Assembly: GCA_014529385.2 (NCBI GenBank)
Contig: CM043944.1
Span: 59,074,268-59,138,267 of the forward strand
Direction of reading: 5' to 3'
From: Adiantum capillus-veneris
Taxonomy: Eukaryota > Streptophyta > Polypodiopsida > Polypodiales > Pteridaceae
Length of the DNA: 64,000 nucleotides
Below are positions 1 to 10,799 of the stretch, piece by piece (the stretch's first letter is position 1; every line of letters starts with the position of its first letter). The notes beneath the pieces are model-generated. The model saw only the letters and a list, made by a program, of their open reading frames with translations, was not told the DNA's origin and ran no database searches. A program made the position numbers and the translations under genes.

Positions 1-23
1 CACATTCTAGTTGTAATTTGTAG

Positions 24-545
24 GTGGAAACACTATTGCTAGGATTGTTTTATCGTAAGGGTCAACGTCCTATCTACGATCGACGAGATGGAGAGAGCGT
101 GGACAACAACTCTTTCGATGCCAAGTCCGGAATACTGGTGGAGCGCGTCGACGGAGAGTACATTGGAGGACACGATCTTAGAGGTGCCGCCGAGCGTAGC
201 CTTGACTTCTTTCGGTAAGAATATATGCTTCCTACTATGCGTTATTGGACTATGTTACATAAAGTAAAAATACGCATATTTTTTGCTTTTTTTAGCTGGC
301 TTGTGCGGACATTTACTGCGGAGCACACCTACATTGTTGATATGTTTTCTGGATGTGGCGGCTCGGGCAATGTTTGCGTTGAGTTGTCTAGACATTGTCT
401 CTGCATAGATAGTGATCAAGAGGTCTTCCATCAACATCTTTCACGCTTCAAGGCTCCATGTGTACGTGCTATTTCAGCAGTTGATGCAGATAGCGATGAG
501 GAGACTGATTGGCAACAATATGAGCCCGGATCACATTGCCCTTGA
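24..545 (+). CDS. Partial spliced gene with SAM-methyltransferase-like motif
   Basis: Two exons are visible: 24-214 and 296-545, joined by an 81-bp intron (215-295, donor GGTAAGA, acceptor TTTTTTAG). The join is in frame. Exon one follows an acceptor-like TTTGTAG at 17-23, so the true 5' end lies outside the window; there is no ATG at 24. Exon two contains VDMFSGCGGSG followed by CLCIDSDQEVF. This matches the arrangement of motif I of SAM-dependent DNA methyltransferases (D-x-F-x-G-x-G, then an acidic residue at the end of the next strand). A DPPY-type catalytic motif is not seen, and the reading frame stops at 545, so only part of a domain is present. It could be a diverged non-catalytic domain of the kind found in plant and algal repeat-encoded proteins. 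Function is inferred from the motif only. Confidence 0.45.
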
Positions 546-810
546 TTGACATCAACATTGGTATTATCTATCATTTTTTCTAGTTTGTGATTTTTATGGA
601 ATGACGTGTGACCATGGAGTTTGGGTGCCACTTTTTTGGTATTACTGAAGACATGTTGTTGGTGTTGATCGTCCTTATCAATTCAACCATGATTTCATAT
701 TTATTATACTAGATAGAAGTTTGTTGAGAGCTTTGGATTTACCAAAGTAATATACCAACATATGCTTTTTTGCTTATGTAATTTCTTCTTCCCATGAGCA
801 TTCACTGCTG
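546..810. other. AT-rich spacer, no gene seen
   Basis: No coding signal on either strand beyond short chance frames. Confidence 0.6.
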
Positions 811-1230
811 CACGGAAGCAAGTATGGAATGGGAATTTTTTTAGTTTGAATTTTCATACCGTTATGCTACCGAAATTTTGATTGCTTATCAATATCATCA
901 TGCTTTTTGTTCATGTTTGAAAACATAATCATGATTTCACGTATACAGAAAAGTTAGTCAAGCTTCACGGAAGCAAGTATGGAATGGAAAAAAATTTTGT
1001 TTGTATTTTCGCGCCGTTATGCTGTCGAAATTTTGATTGCTTGTGAATATAATCATGCTTTTTGTTCATGTTTAGAAACATAATCATGGTTTCATGTATA
1101 CACAAAAGTTAGGCAAGCTTCACGGAAGCAAGTATAGAATAGGAAAGCTTAACAAAAGTTAGGCAAGCTTTCACAGAAGCAAGTATGGAATGGCTTTATT
1201 TTTATTTTTCACGTTGTTATGCTGTCAAAA
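811..1230. repeat. 155-bp tandem repeat, about 2.7 copies
   Basis: The phrase CACGGAAGCAAGTATGGAAT recurs at 811, 966 and 1121, each 155 bp apart, and again in altered form at 1172. The units share a run containing GTTATGCT and ATAATCATG. The last unit is truncated. The array is AT-rich and non-coding. Confidence 0.8.
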
Positions 1231-2100
1231 TTTCATTTGCTTGTCAGTATTTCTTTACACTGTCGGTCTAAGAATATATATAGTTTTATATATAATATTT
1301 ATATTATATATATAATATCTTTTTATTTATTTATTGATATGTGTGTGTTTATGTACGTAAGGAGATCTTTAACTCGGTAAAGTGTTTTTAAGTACTTGTT
1401 TATACAATATATATAGTTATTTATACGTGTGTGTTTATGTACGTATGCAGTTATTCAACTCAGTAAAGTGTTCTTAATTACTATTTTATATGCAAGAGTC
1501 TATGCGTGTTTCATTACTTTGAGGTCTTCGCCCAAACAAGTACAACCATCAATATTTTTTAGATTCCTAGTTTCAAATTGGCTTATTAGGCATTCATCCT
1601 TGTTTGCAACAACACCTACATGGACAAGAAAGTATATTCTACTAAAAGTAGGGTAAATACTAAAGACATGCTCATCTTTTTCTTGCATTATATAAAAAAC
1701 TCACATAGATTTTCTTTACATTTTTGGCTTTCAAACAGCTTGTAGTTACATTTGACGGTTCACTTTAGCTACAAGATATCAACAATACCCTAAATTATGA
1801 CAGATCTTGAAGATGTGTTAGTAGACCAGGCCGATTACAAGTATCACAGCTACTTCAATAATAATAAGTCAGACAGAGACATATGAATTATTCTCGCCAA
1901 GGCACTGAAGAGTGGAACACCATCATATAGTTAAAATAAGCATCATATAATTAAAATAAGTTGTTTACATGATTACGTAGGGAATCAAACCTGCACACAC
2001 ACACACACACAGTACAACTTGCATCACACTAGTACAATTTATCATGTGCTAGTGCATATTTATTTAACTATATTATTTAGTGCATAATTATTTAAATCTT
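1231..2100. other. AT-rich non-coding stretch
   Basis: Contains a TA-rich run at about 1276-1345, two similar GTGTGTTTATGTACGTA segments near 1340 and 1427, and a short (CA)n at 1991-2010. No gene is seen. Confidence 0.6.
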
Positions 2101-2103
2101 GCC

Positions 2104-2460
2104 TCAATCTTCTACCACATTAGAGCCAAAGATGTCGACCAGGTTGATTGTGCGTTTGCAGATAAGAAAATGGTCAATCTCCGCCTGTAAAGCGGCCCTT
2201 CGAGAGCTATCTATGTACCCCCATGTCTCCCACTTGCCCAGAGCTTCTCGCATTGTCTCAAAGCCATCATTGAGTTCCTGGTCTCCGGCGTTGCAAGAGC
2301 GATTAAGGTGGTTGAACATCCGGATCGCCTTGTTTGTGTCACGCTCTCTTTGTGTAAACGTCTTCTTTTCTTCAAGGGGTGCGTTGGGGGGGAGTTTGTG
2401 AAGCTCTTCATGGATTTTTGCAACTACCTCATTACCACTACTAGCATATCCTATAGGCAT
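2104..2460 (-). CDS. Hypothetical 118-aa ORF
   Basis: An ATG-initiated frame running leftwards from 2460 to a TGA at 2104. Its base composition is richer in GC than the flanks, unlike the chance frames around it. The product is hydrophilic and charged, starts MPIGYASSGNEVVAKIHEEL, and has a probable helical middle (KAIRMFNHLNR, FETMREALGKWE). There is no signal peptide, membrane segment or recognised domain. I do not recognise the family. It may be an exon or a small accessory ORF of a repeat; no donor or acceptor clearly joins it to another exon. Confidence 0.35.
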   Translation of the reverse strand: MPIGYASSGNEVVAKIHEELHKLPPNAPLEEKKTFTQRERDTNKAIRMFNHLNRSCNAGDQELNDGFETMREALGKWETWGYIDSSRRAALQAEIDHFLICKRTINLVDIFGSNVVED

Positions 2461-2997
2461 TGTATAAGTACAGGGAACATGAAAAAATCTCTCTTGATTA
2501 GCACCTCCGATTCACTTGTGCAGCATATGGTGCTTGCCTTGTAACATTTATATAGGCTAAAGCACCATGCTCTCAAAAAGCATTGATAGTGATGGAAGAG
2601 TGGCATGTGTTAGTGACATGAGGGGTCCCACGCAGCATATGCTAACTGCTAAATTGGAACGTGCAATAATATATGCATGATTTGTCAATATGAATATTAT
2701 AATCGTCTACTACTCCACCACTAACTTTTAAAGTGGGGTGTGCAATAAAATATGCATGATTTGTCACTACGATTATTATTCCCCTATAAGATTTATAAGC
2801 ATCTAAAAGTGCAATGAGTAGACAACACTAACTGCCTCTCTAAGGGCTCGGGAAACACTATGATTATTATTCTTCTATGAATACTATAGGCATATAATAG
2901 TGCAATGAGTAACCACCACAAACTGCCTCTCTAAGGGCTCGGAAAACATTATTTGTGGACCCAGCTTTGGAACCTTTTCACACGCATATGAACAGGA

Positions 2998-3000
<3 letters not shown>
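2461..3000. repeat. Locally duplicated AT-rich segment
   Basis: A stretch with GTGCAATGAGTA and CTGCCTCTCTAAGGGCTCGG occurs at about 2810-2880 and again at about 2898-2950; the phrase ATATGCATGATTTGTCA occurs at about 2670 and 2750. These are old local duplications. No gene is seen. Confidence 0.5.
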
Positions 3001-3094
<94 letters not shown>

Positions 3095-3322
3095 AGTAGA
3101 AAACGTGCACACAACCTCCTTCTTCACAACAAAACTCCACTTTCATATCAATTAAAATGTGGGATATTTATAAAATATATAAATTAAACCAACACATAAA
3201 CAATTCTATACCAAGATACTAAATGAAATAATTTGAACCGGCTTGAGAACCTTCTTGCCCAAACTTGAGCCGGACTTTTTTCATTTTGAACCTATCTTTC
3301 CTCTCTCCCCCTCATCTCCCAC

Positions 3323-3406
<84 letters not shown>

Positions 3407-3676
3407 ACACACACACACACACATGTGAGTAGAAAACGTGCACACAACCTCCTTCTTCACAACAAAACTCCACTTTTACTTAACTCCACTTTCATCTCAA
3501 TTAAAATGTAGGATATTTATAAAATATATACATTAAACCAACACATAAACAATTCTATACCAAGTTACTAAATGAAATAATTTGAACCGGCTTGAGAACC
3601 TTCTTGCCCAAACTTTAGCCAGACTTTTTTCATTTTGAACCTATCTTTCCTCTCTCCCCCTCATCTCCCACTCTCA

Positions 3677-3690
<14 letters not shown>
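3001..3690. repeat. 333-bp tandem duplication carrying (CT)n(CA)n microsatellites
   Basis: Each copy consists of a CT run, a CA run and about 240 bp of unique sequence beginning GTGAGTAGAAAACGTGCACA (at 3092 and again at 3425). Microsatellites are at 3001-3037 (CT), 3038-3091 (CA), 3322-3345 (CT), 3346-3422 (CA) and 3679-3727 (CT). The second copy has a short extra piece near 3475. Long frames here translate only dinucleotide runs. Confidence 0.85.
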
Positions 3691-3727
<37 letters not shown>

Positions 3728-3730
<3 letters not shown>

Positions 3731-3985
3731 GTCGGTACTCTCACACCCCGATCCTATCTCTATTTCACAAGTATGTTTTTCTCTCTCCATCTAATCCTTC
3801 TTCTCTCTCCTTCCCTCGGTACTTATTTAACATACCACAACGCCACCTTAGAGAGCATACATATGAGTGGAATCCATGCTTCTATAAACTCGAAAAATCA
3901 TCACCTGTAGCAAAAAAACACGAATTGATTAACTCGCAAATAAAATTAACCCCCCTAAAATCACTTCTTTATGAGCATTGACATA
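3728..3985. other. Spacer, no gene seen
   Basis: AT-rich sequence between the microsatellite block and the C-terminal end of the transposase pseudogene. Confidence 0.6.
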
Positions 3986-6496
3986 TTATGCCATTGGCAC
4001 CAAAGGTGGATCTCCATGTGGCAACATTGGATTGCCTTCTATGTCGGTTTTCGAAAGGCAAATACTTGCACTCCAACTTGATACACCTACATGTGCCTTA
4101 TATTGCATCATTAGTGTCTCATCTTGCATAAAAACATAAATTGAAGTGGTTTGGAATGGCCAACAAGTATATCTTGTCCATCACAATATTGCTTGAAATC
4201 AAGGACCTTTGCAAGCAAAAATGGGGCTGGAGATGTAGAGGAGCTATTGAGATGTAGAGGAGCTATTTAGTGATGTATCCATCAAGTGTGGCAAAGTATA
4301 CGTTTGTGTAACCCTCAATTTTGAAAACTTACGGAACATGGCATCTATGTCCTCATGTGTATGCCCAAACATCAAAAATCCGAGTTGGATGGTTTTGAAA
4401 ACACCCCTTGTAAGAAGCATTGATAAATAGGCGAATAAGTATTGATTTTTGTTTTCCCCTGCACAATTATCCAATTTTAGTATCAAGTTCTCTGGAAACT
4501 TGCAAAATGTTGACCCCGACTCCGCTTCTATAGCTTCCGATGGTTTTACAATGGGCTCTTTTCTATCACTCAAGTTGTGGTGGTCTAAAGCATCCCTTGA
4601 GTTCAAAGCATGTAGTAGAGAGATACTACTCCTTGGACTCCTTGGTAGTCCATTTGTTGCTAGATCACCAAGAGGATGCTTATCTATCCTCTCTAAGCTA
4701 TGTAAACAATTAGCAATTGAGCCAATTGTAAAATTTGGATCAGCTGGACACAAACCATTCAAGACAAAGTGACCATAATGACCTTTTCCATGGTCATGAG
4801 TGATCATACCTATCAAAGCCACCTGCAAATTGTATCCTGAATCCACACCCTTGGGAACAATGCGTAATCTTGGAATGGCAGTCTTCTTTTGATCCATCTT
4901 ATCGTGGATTATACAACCATATTTTTGTGGTTGAGTTTTTGAATATTTGTGCCATGCATAATATAAGATTCTACAACTCTTCTGTTGTGCCATGTGAACT
5001 TCTCTTTCTCTCAAGAGAAGAGCTCTCTCTTCAAGAGAAGGTCTAGCTTCTAGCCTTGCCTTGATTGAACTAGAGACATTGCACTTAGAGAACTCACTTG
5101 TTTTTGTTAAAGTGACATGTGGATACTCTTTGTTCCAAATTATATCAAAAGAAGATTGAGAATAACTTCTTCTCATAGCCCATTTGGTCTAGGTGTTGTT
5201 GTGTTGAGTTTGCTTAATATGTCAACTTGTTTGTACATTGATGGAATCACTAATTGAGTCTCTCTTGAGCCATCTAGTAGTGTTATGATTCTATGTGGAA
5301 TCTTCTCAGAGTTGTTATCCACAAATTCATTTAATAGTGCTCTTGCTAAACTAGTATGTTGAAGTCCTCTTCTCAATGTACATGTCTTACCATGCACATA
5401 TTGGGGCACACCGTTTTCAAAATTTTCCTTGTAATGGTAAAATGATGTCTTTGGTATTCCATGTAGCTTATACCATGCTCTACAGCAAACAATAGAGCCA
5501 TTTATCTTGAATTGGTATCGCATCTTCTCATCTTTCTGATAGCATATAGATAGAACATCATATACATAATTTGTGCGTGCTTTTTGAGACTCTACCCAAA
5601 ATTCTCACCGTAATCTTGTCACCAAATCACGATCTGCAAATTGATAGCATTTTTCTCCACAACAATCAATGCATGAAACCCTTTGATTTGAATCAGCTAA
5701 AAGATAAAGAGTAGAAGCTGGTGCTGCTTGCACTTTTTGAGTCTTGTTGATGAAACTGTATCATCTCTTCCTTAGCAAAGGGGCATCAACACTACCATCA
5801 AGTTTTTTCGCACAATTGTCATCATTGGATATATCCTCACGTCTAGTATTCATCCCATCAAGAGGAACAAAGCGTTGTATTGAGCTCCCATCCAACATGG
5901 TTGTCTGTTGGATAAGCCACTTTAGCAAAGTGATGCTTCCCACTTCAGGCGTATTCTCACTGATTGCATTCTCTCTTTCAATACCTACGTCCACAAAGTC
6001 ATCGCGAAGTACCTGAAAATTGACATAAACATGTGGAAATACGTACAAGATGGTCCCTTCATTCACAGTGTGCATCATTGTGTCATCCTTTAAAAGGACC
6101 CTTTGATTTCTCCAAGATTCTTGTATTGACATTTCAAACTCTGGGCTTGTAATAGGTATTACATCTGTAACTAGAGGATTAAGATGATTCCCTTGTTCAT
6201 CACCACTATAGCTTTCATTTGTGTCAATTACATTGTCATTCATTATGGAAGATTGCAGAAGAAGCTTAGGCCATCAAACAACACTCCATAATGAGATTTG
6301 GAGAGATGTAGTATCCATTGTAGAAAAAGGGAGGACCACATTCTTCAAACATTACTCCACTAGTATAGATACATTTCCTTTCCCTATCTTTGTACCACCA
6401 CAAGTGGAATCAGGATCTGTTCTACACACACAACCGATACCAACAATTTCATTATCAAGTACCATATGCACTTTCTCCCCAGATTCAAAATCCATC
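3986..6496 (-). pseudogene. Decayed DUF7869-like transposase gene
   Basis: One minus-strand frame runs from an acceptor-like TTCAACTTACAG at 6497-6508 down to about 5173. It is broken by in-frame stops at 6352-6354 (TAA), 6274-6276 (TGA), 5761-5763 (TGA) and 5605-5607 (TGA). It then shifts frame at 5173-5176 (overlapping stop/start TATGA) into a 310-codon frame, again at the 19-bp duplication 4230-4267, and once more near 4125, before ending at the TAA at 3986. Conserved pieces in order are a Cys-rich CIDCCGEKC near 5660, an H-x7-R-x2-YYAWH region, DKMDQKKTAIPRLRI, LDNCAGENKNQYLFAYL and LGFLMFGHTHEDIDAMF. The spaced acidic residues in the last three resemble a DDE/RNase H-like core, and the set matches the plant DUF7869 family, thought to be transposon-derived. 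The N-terminal part (HMVLDNEIVGIG, then STCGGTKIGKG) weakly resembles the DUF8039 module of plant transposon proteins. Family naming is from memory. The gene is plainly inactive. Confidence 0.7.
4230..4267. repeat. Perfect 19-bp tandem duplication that breaks the transposase
   Basis: GAGATGTAGAGGAGCTATT is present at 4230-4248 and again at 4249-4267. Because 19 is not a multiple of three, it shifts the minus-strand frame and creates the stop at 4244. Beyond it the C-terminal coding sequence resumes in another frame. Confidence 0.9.
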
Positions 6497-6629
6497 CTGT
6501 AAGTTGAAAAGAAACACCTTGTCAAGTTCATATATATAGATAAATTCTCTTTCAATAAAAATGTATAAGTTACATTACACATTACACGAGGGTTATGAAT
6601 ACTATAACTCTATAACCTTTGCTATATTA

Positions 6630-8640
6630 GAGCATAGCTTGGACAAGTGGTGGACCTAGTTCTAATGGCCAGTGTCCAAGGTGCTATTTTAGGAACTTGC
6701 TTCTCAATGTCCAAGTATCTCTTGCTTCTTCCAATGGAAGTAAGGTTGGACAAGGGGGGATCTTGAAACCAAAAGCCCCTTTATATATGAGGCAAAGCTT
6801 GGAGAAATGGCGGACCTAGTTATAATGGCTATTGCTCAAGGTGCTATTGTAGGAACTTGCTTCCCAATGTCCAAGTATCGCTTGCTTCTTGCAATGGAAG
6901 TAAGGTTGGACAAGTGGTGGAGCTTGAAACCAAAAGTCCCTTTTTCTATATGAGAGTAAAGCTTGGACAAGTGATGGACCTACTTTTAATGTCCAGTGTC
7001 CAGGGTGGTATTGTAGGAACTTGATTCCCAATGTGAAAGTATCTCTTACCTCTTCCAATGGAAGTAAGGTTGGAAAAGTGATGGATCTCAAAACCAAAAG
7101 TCCCTTTCTATATGAGAGTAAAGCTTGGACAATTGGTGTACCTAGTTAATGTCCAAGGTGAGCTATTGTAGGGCCTTGCTTCTCAATGTCCAAGTAGACA
7201 TTTCTTCCTTTAATTGAAGTAAGGTTGGACAAGTGGTGGAGCTTGAAACCAGAAGTCCCTTTTATATATGAGAGTAAAGCTTGGACAAGTGGTGGAACTA
7301 GTTTTAATGGCCAGTTTCCAAGGTGGTGTAGGAACTTGGTTCCCAATGTCCAAGTATCTCTTGCTTATTTCAATGCAAGTAAGGTTGGACAAGTGATAGA
7401 TCTTGAAACCGAAAGTCCCTTTCTATATGAGAGTAAAGGTTGGACAAGTGGTGGACCTAGTTTTAATGACCAATGTCCAAGTTGAACTATTGTAGGGCCT
7501 TGCTTCTCAATGTCCAAGTAGCCCTTGCTTATCTTAAATGGAAACAAAATTGGAGCAGTGGTGGATCTTGAAACAAAACCACCCCTGCTATATTTGAGGG
7601 TAGCTTGGACAAGTGGTGGACCTAGTTTTAATGGCCAATGTTCAAGGTGAGCTACAAATAGATAAATCCAATGGTTGGAGAACTGGTGAATATTGGACCG
7701 ATACCTACTATAATAGAGTAAATCTTGGACAAGTGGTGGACCTGTAAGTTTTAATGGCAAATATAGGACAATTGAAAGGCCTTGCTTCCCAATGTCCAAG
7801 TATCCCTTGCTTGTTTCAATGGAAACAAGGTTGATAGTAGAGCCTTTCTTCTCAATGTCCAAGCAGCCATTGCTTTCTTCAATGGAAGCTTGGAGAAGTG
7901 GTGGACGAAGTTGTCAATCTTGAAACCAAAACCTCCTTGCTATATTAGGGCATAGTTTGGACAAGTGGTGGATGTAGTTTTAATGGACAATGTGCAAGGT
8001 GAACTACTAGATGATCAAGTAGCTTCCTAAAGTCAAAGAAGTACTTGCTTCAAAAAGGACAAGTGGTGAATCTTGAAACCAAAACCCCCTCCCTATGTAA
8101 GAGTTTAGCTTTGACAAGTTGTGGACCTAGATTTGATGGGAAATGGCAAAGGTGTACTACAAGAAAAAAACGTTTCTTTTTTAATGTCAAAGTTGAATGA
8201 AAATAAGGTTGGAGTATGGTGGACCAAGTGGTGGATTTTCAAATAGAAGATACCTTGCTATATTAGACCATGGCTTGGAAATGTGCTTTTTAATGTCAAA
8301 GTTGAATGAAATTAGGGTCGGGGTAGTGGTGGACCAGGTGGTGGATTTTCAAATAGAAGACACCTTGTTATATTAGAGAATGGCTTGGAAATGTGGTGGG
8401 CTCAAGATTTGGGGCAAGGTCCAAGGTGATTTATTGCACAACCTAGCCCTTGCTTCTCTTGATAAGCAAGATTTGACAAGTGGTGAAATTTGAAACAAAA
8501 ACCCCCAAGCTTGCTATGATGAGAATAGCTTTGAGCATAGCTTGGGCATGTGGCAGATATGGTCAATGTACAAGGAAAATTTTGAATTCTGAGCTCCAAA
8601 ATAGAGTCTTGATTGTGCTTGGTGAGTTGTGAAGCAAGGA
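6630..8640. repeat. Diverged tandem array 1 (about 150-165 bp units)
   Basis: Units start with variants of GCTTGGACAAGTGGTGGACC at about 6637, 6795, 6960, 7122, 7278, 7438, 7602 and 7727, and become less regular to about 8640. Each unit also holds an internal half-unit, AAGGTTGGACAAGTGGTGG followed by CTTGAAACCAAAA, so it is an old dimer. Repeated phrases include CCCAATGTCCAAGTATC. Frames of 60-165 codons here are products of the repeat and not genes. Confidence 0.8.
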
Positions 8641-8714
8641 AAGAGACTGGGTTTTAGATACATATCTTATCTAAGCTAGACCACAATTGAGAAAGTGGAA
8701 TAGGGTGGTGCAAC

Positions 8715-9175
8715 AAGAGGTAAGAGCGGGGTTTGGAGTAGCACCCCAAGTGCGGTCTAGCAACGGAAGCCACTGTGGGGTTTGGGGAAACACCCCGAGA
8801 AGGGTCGAGGGGCAGTAGCCCCCGCATGGTTTGGAACAGCACCCCAAGTGGGGTCAAGGGGAGACAACCCCTATGGGGTTTGGAGAAATACCTCGAGAGA
8901 GGTCGATGGGTGGCAACCCCTATGGGGTCAAGGGGCGACAACCCTGTGGGGTTCGGGGAAACGCCCGAGCAGGGTCAAGGGGCAGTAGTGCCCCAAGCAG
9001 AGTCGAAAGCGGCAAACTCGGTGGGGTTTGGGGCAAGGCCCTGAGCAAGGTTGAGGGGCGATAGCCCCCATGGGGTTTGGGGTAGCACCCCAAGCAGGGT
9101 CAAGGGAAAGCAGCCCCTTGTTGCCTCTAGGCGCGATTGCCGGGCAGGGTCAAGGGGCAGCGCCCCGCGCCTTTA
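8715..9175. repeat. GC-rich minisatellite of about 50 bp with paired G and C runs
   Basis: About nine diverged units of the form GGGGTTTGGGG-x-CCCC then GGGTCAAGGGG-x-CCCC. Every unit can fold into two short hairpins, since G runs are followed at short distance by C runs. Composition is in sharp contrast with the AT-rich flanks. Several overlapping plus-strand frames exist only because the repeat lacks stops; they are not genes. Confidence 0.75.
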
Positions 9176-10799
9176 AAAAAAACAAGAAGTTTTTAACGTG
9201 GAAAATCACATTGTTTTATCTCTTTTCAACAATATTACTTTGCTTTTTGGAGCGAGGTCAATACTAATATAAAAGGGGATAGTACAACTTACGTGGAATT
9301 TTAGTAAGCGAGTAGTAAGCCTGCCCTATAAAAAACATAAAGAAACAAACACGCATAGAGTTACGCGCAAAGAGGTCATAAAACACAGACAATCCACACA
9401 CAGAGCACACCCAAGAGATGCATATGTACGCACAGAGAAGTCACCATCATACTCAATACGTATAGGAGACCATCAATGCGTACAAGATACGAGGTTGTTA
9501 CAGCGTAGATGCTGCAAGAGACCATCACCACGACAAAACAGAAGCAAGCTTGTTTGCCTAATAGAGGCAAGCTTGTTTGATTCGCAAAGGCAATCTTGAG
9601 AACATCATCGTGCTCAACAGAGGAGAGATTTTGAAAGGTCCAAACCTCTCTCCCTCTCTCTGCGTCTCTCTCAGTTTTACTGTTTTCATGTGCAGCTAAT
9701 GACTCTCTGTCATTCACTTCCGATTAAATTTTGATTCAATTTTAGATATACTAATTCAGCTTTTAACTCAGTTCCTTATACTCGTTTAGGTTCTGATTTG
9801 TGCACAAAAATACAAGGTTTAGGGTCTTCAATATTAAATATTATTTTCATTTCCCATCTGACTCAATTCCCACTCAACACACATGAACTCTAAGTGTTGT
9901 TTCCCTCTCTCTCTTGCACATGCAAAAGAACACTCAGATTTGTCATTCTTGCTCTCTATCTTTCTTGAAAATCAAAAGAGAACATAGTCATGTCTTCTCA
10001 CTCTTGCTCACTTTGTCCTCTTCCCTTTTGCACAAATTATCAAAATATCATATACAGAGATTTCATTTTAATGCATAACGTAGATAAACAATAACATCAC
10101 TAATACAACAAACATGCACATAGCGTGCATACACATATACATAAATATTAGAGATAGTTTAAACATTAGAGTACTTGTAAACCAAACTGTATGGAGGACT
10201 TACTTGTGTAATCTGTTAATGACTCTTTCTAAAAGTGGTGGATCATGTTGGGTTGCCTTTTTAACGTGTTAGTAAATTTAATTATAACTTTTGCTTCTCA
10301 ACAAAAGTAATATAGTCTTATGAGATGCCTTATTCACATGAATGGTTGACACTATGATAAGTAGACAAAAAAATACGTGGGCTAGACATATGCTAGATGT
10401 TTAATGTTAGCACTTATCTAAGGGTGAATGATTGGGCAAATGGGTGACCTTGAGGCTTGGGGAGAGTAAGGACCTCCAAACTCAATACCTTCTTGGTGGG
10501 CTTGGTTGCACATGTGGTGGACCTTTCTTAGATTCATGTGCAAAAATATTATTTGATATGATCCACTTTAACTTTAGGAGGGAAATCTCATCAAATATAG
10601 TTTAGATTTAGGTGGGATATTCCAAATTTAGGCGGTTCTCTCACATCATTTTTGGTAAATTTTAATTTGAATTTGAATTTCGGTGGCAAAACTTGAATCT
10701 AGTTAGGATAATAAACTTGACTTTAAATTTGAATTTGAATGGGATAATTAAAATTTAGGCAAACAACTTTTGAATCCTGAACTAAAATTTCCATATAAT
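9176..10799. other. Non-coding stretch between the two arrays
   Basis: AT-rich, with one CA/GA-rich segment at about 9340-9420 and CT-rich runs near 9640 and 9905. The 113-codon minus frame at 9376-9717 has no recognisable domain and low-complexity ends, so I do not call it. From about 10220 on, faint matches to the GGTGGA core of the flanking arrays appear. Confidence 0.5.

Noticed and set aside
3243-3910. Ser-Leu and Thr-His repeat proteins on the plus strand
   Set aside because: They translate (CT)n and (CA)n microsatellites only.
7365-7862. 165-codon minus frame in array 1
   Set aside because: Internally repetitive and matching the DNA repeat period, so a by-product of the satellite.
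8654-9267. Gly-rich overlapping frames in the GC-rich block
   Set aside because: Three overlapping frames are open at once, as expected for a stop-poor minisatellite.
9376-9717. 113-codon minus frame
   Set aside because: Low-complexity ends, no domain, no supporting splice or promoter signal.
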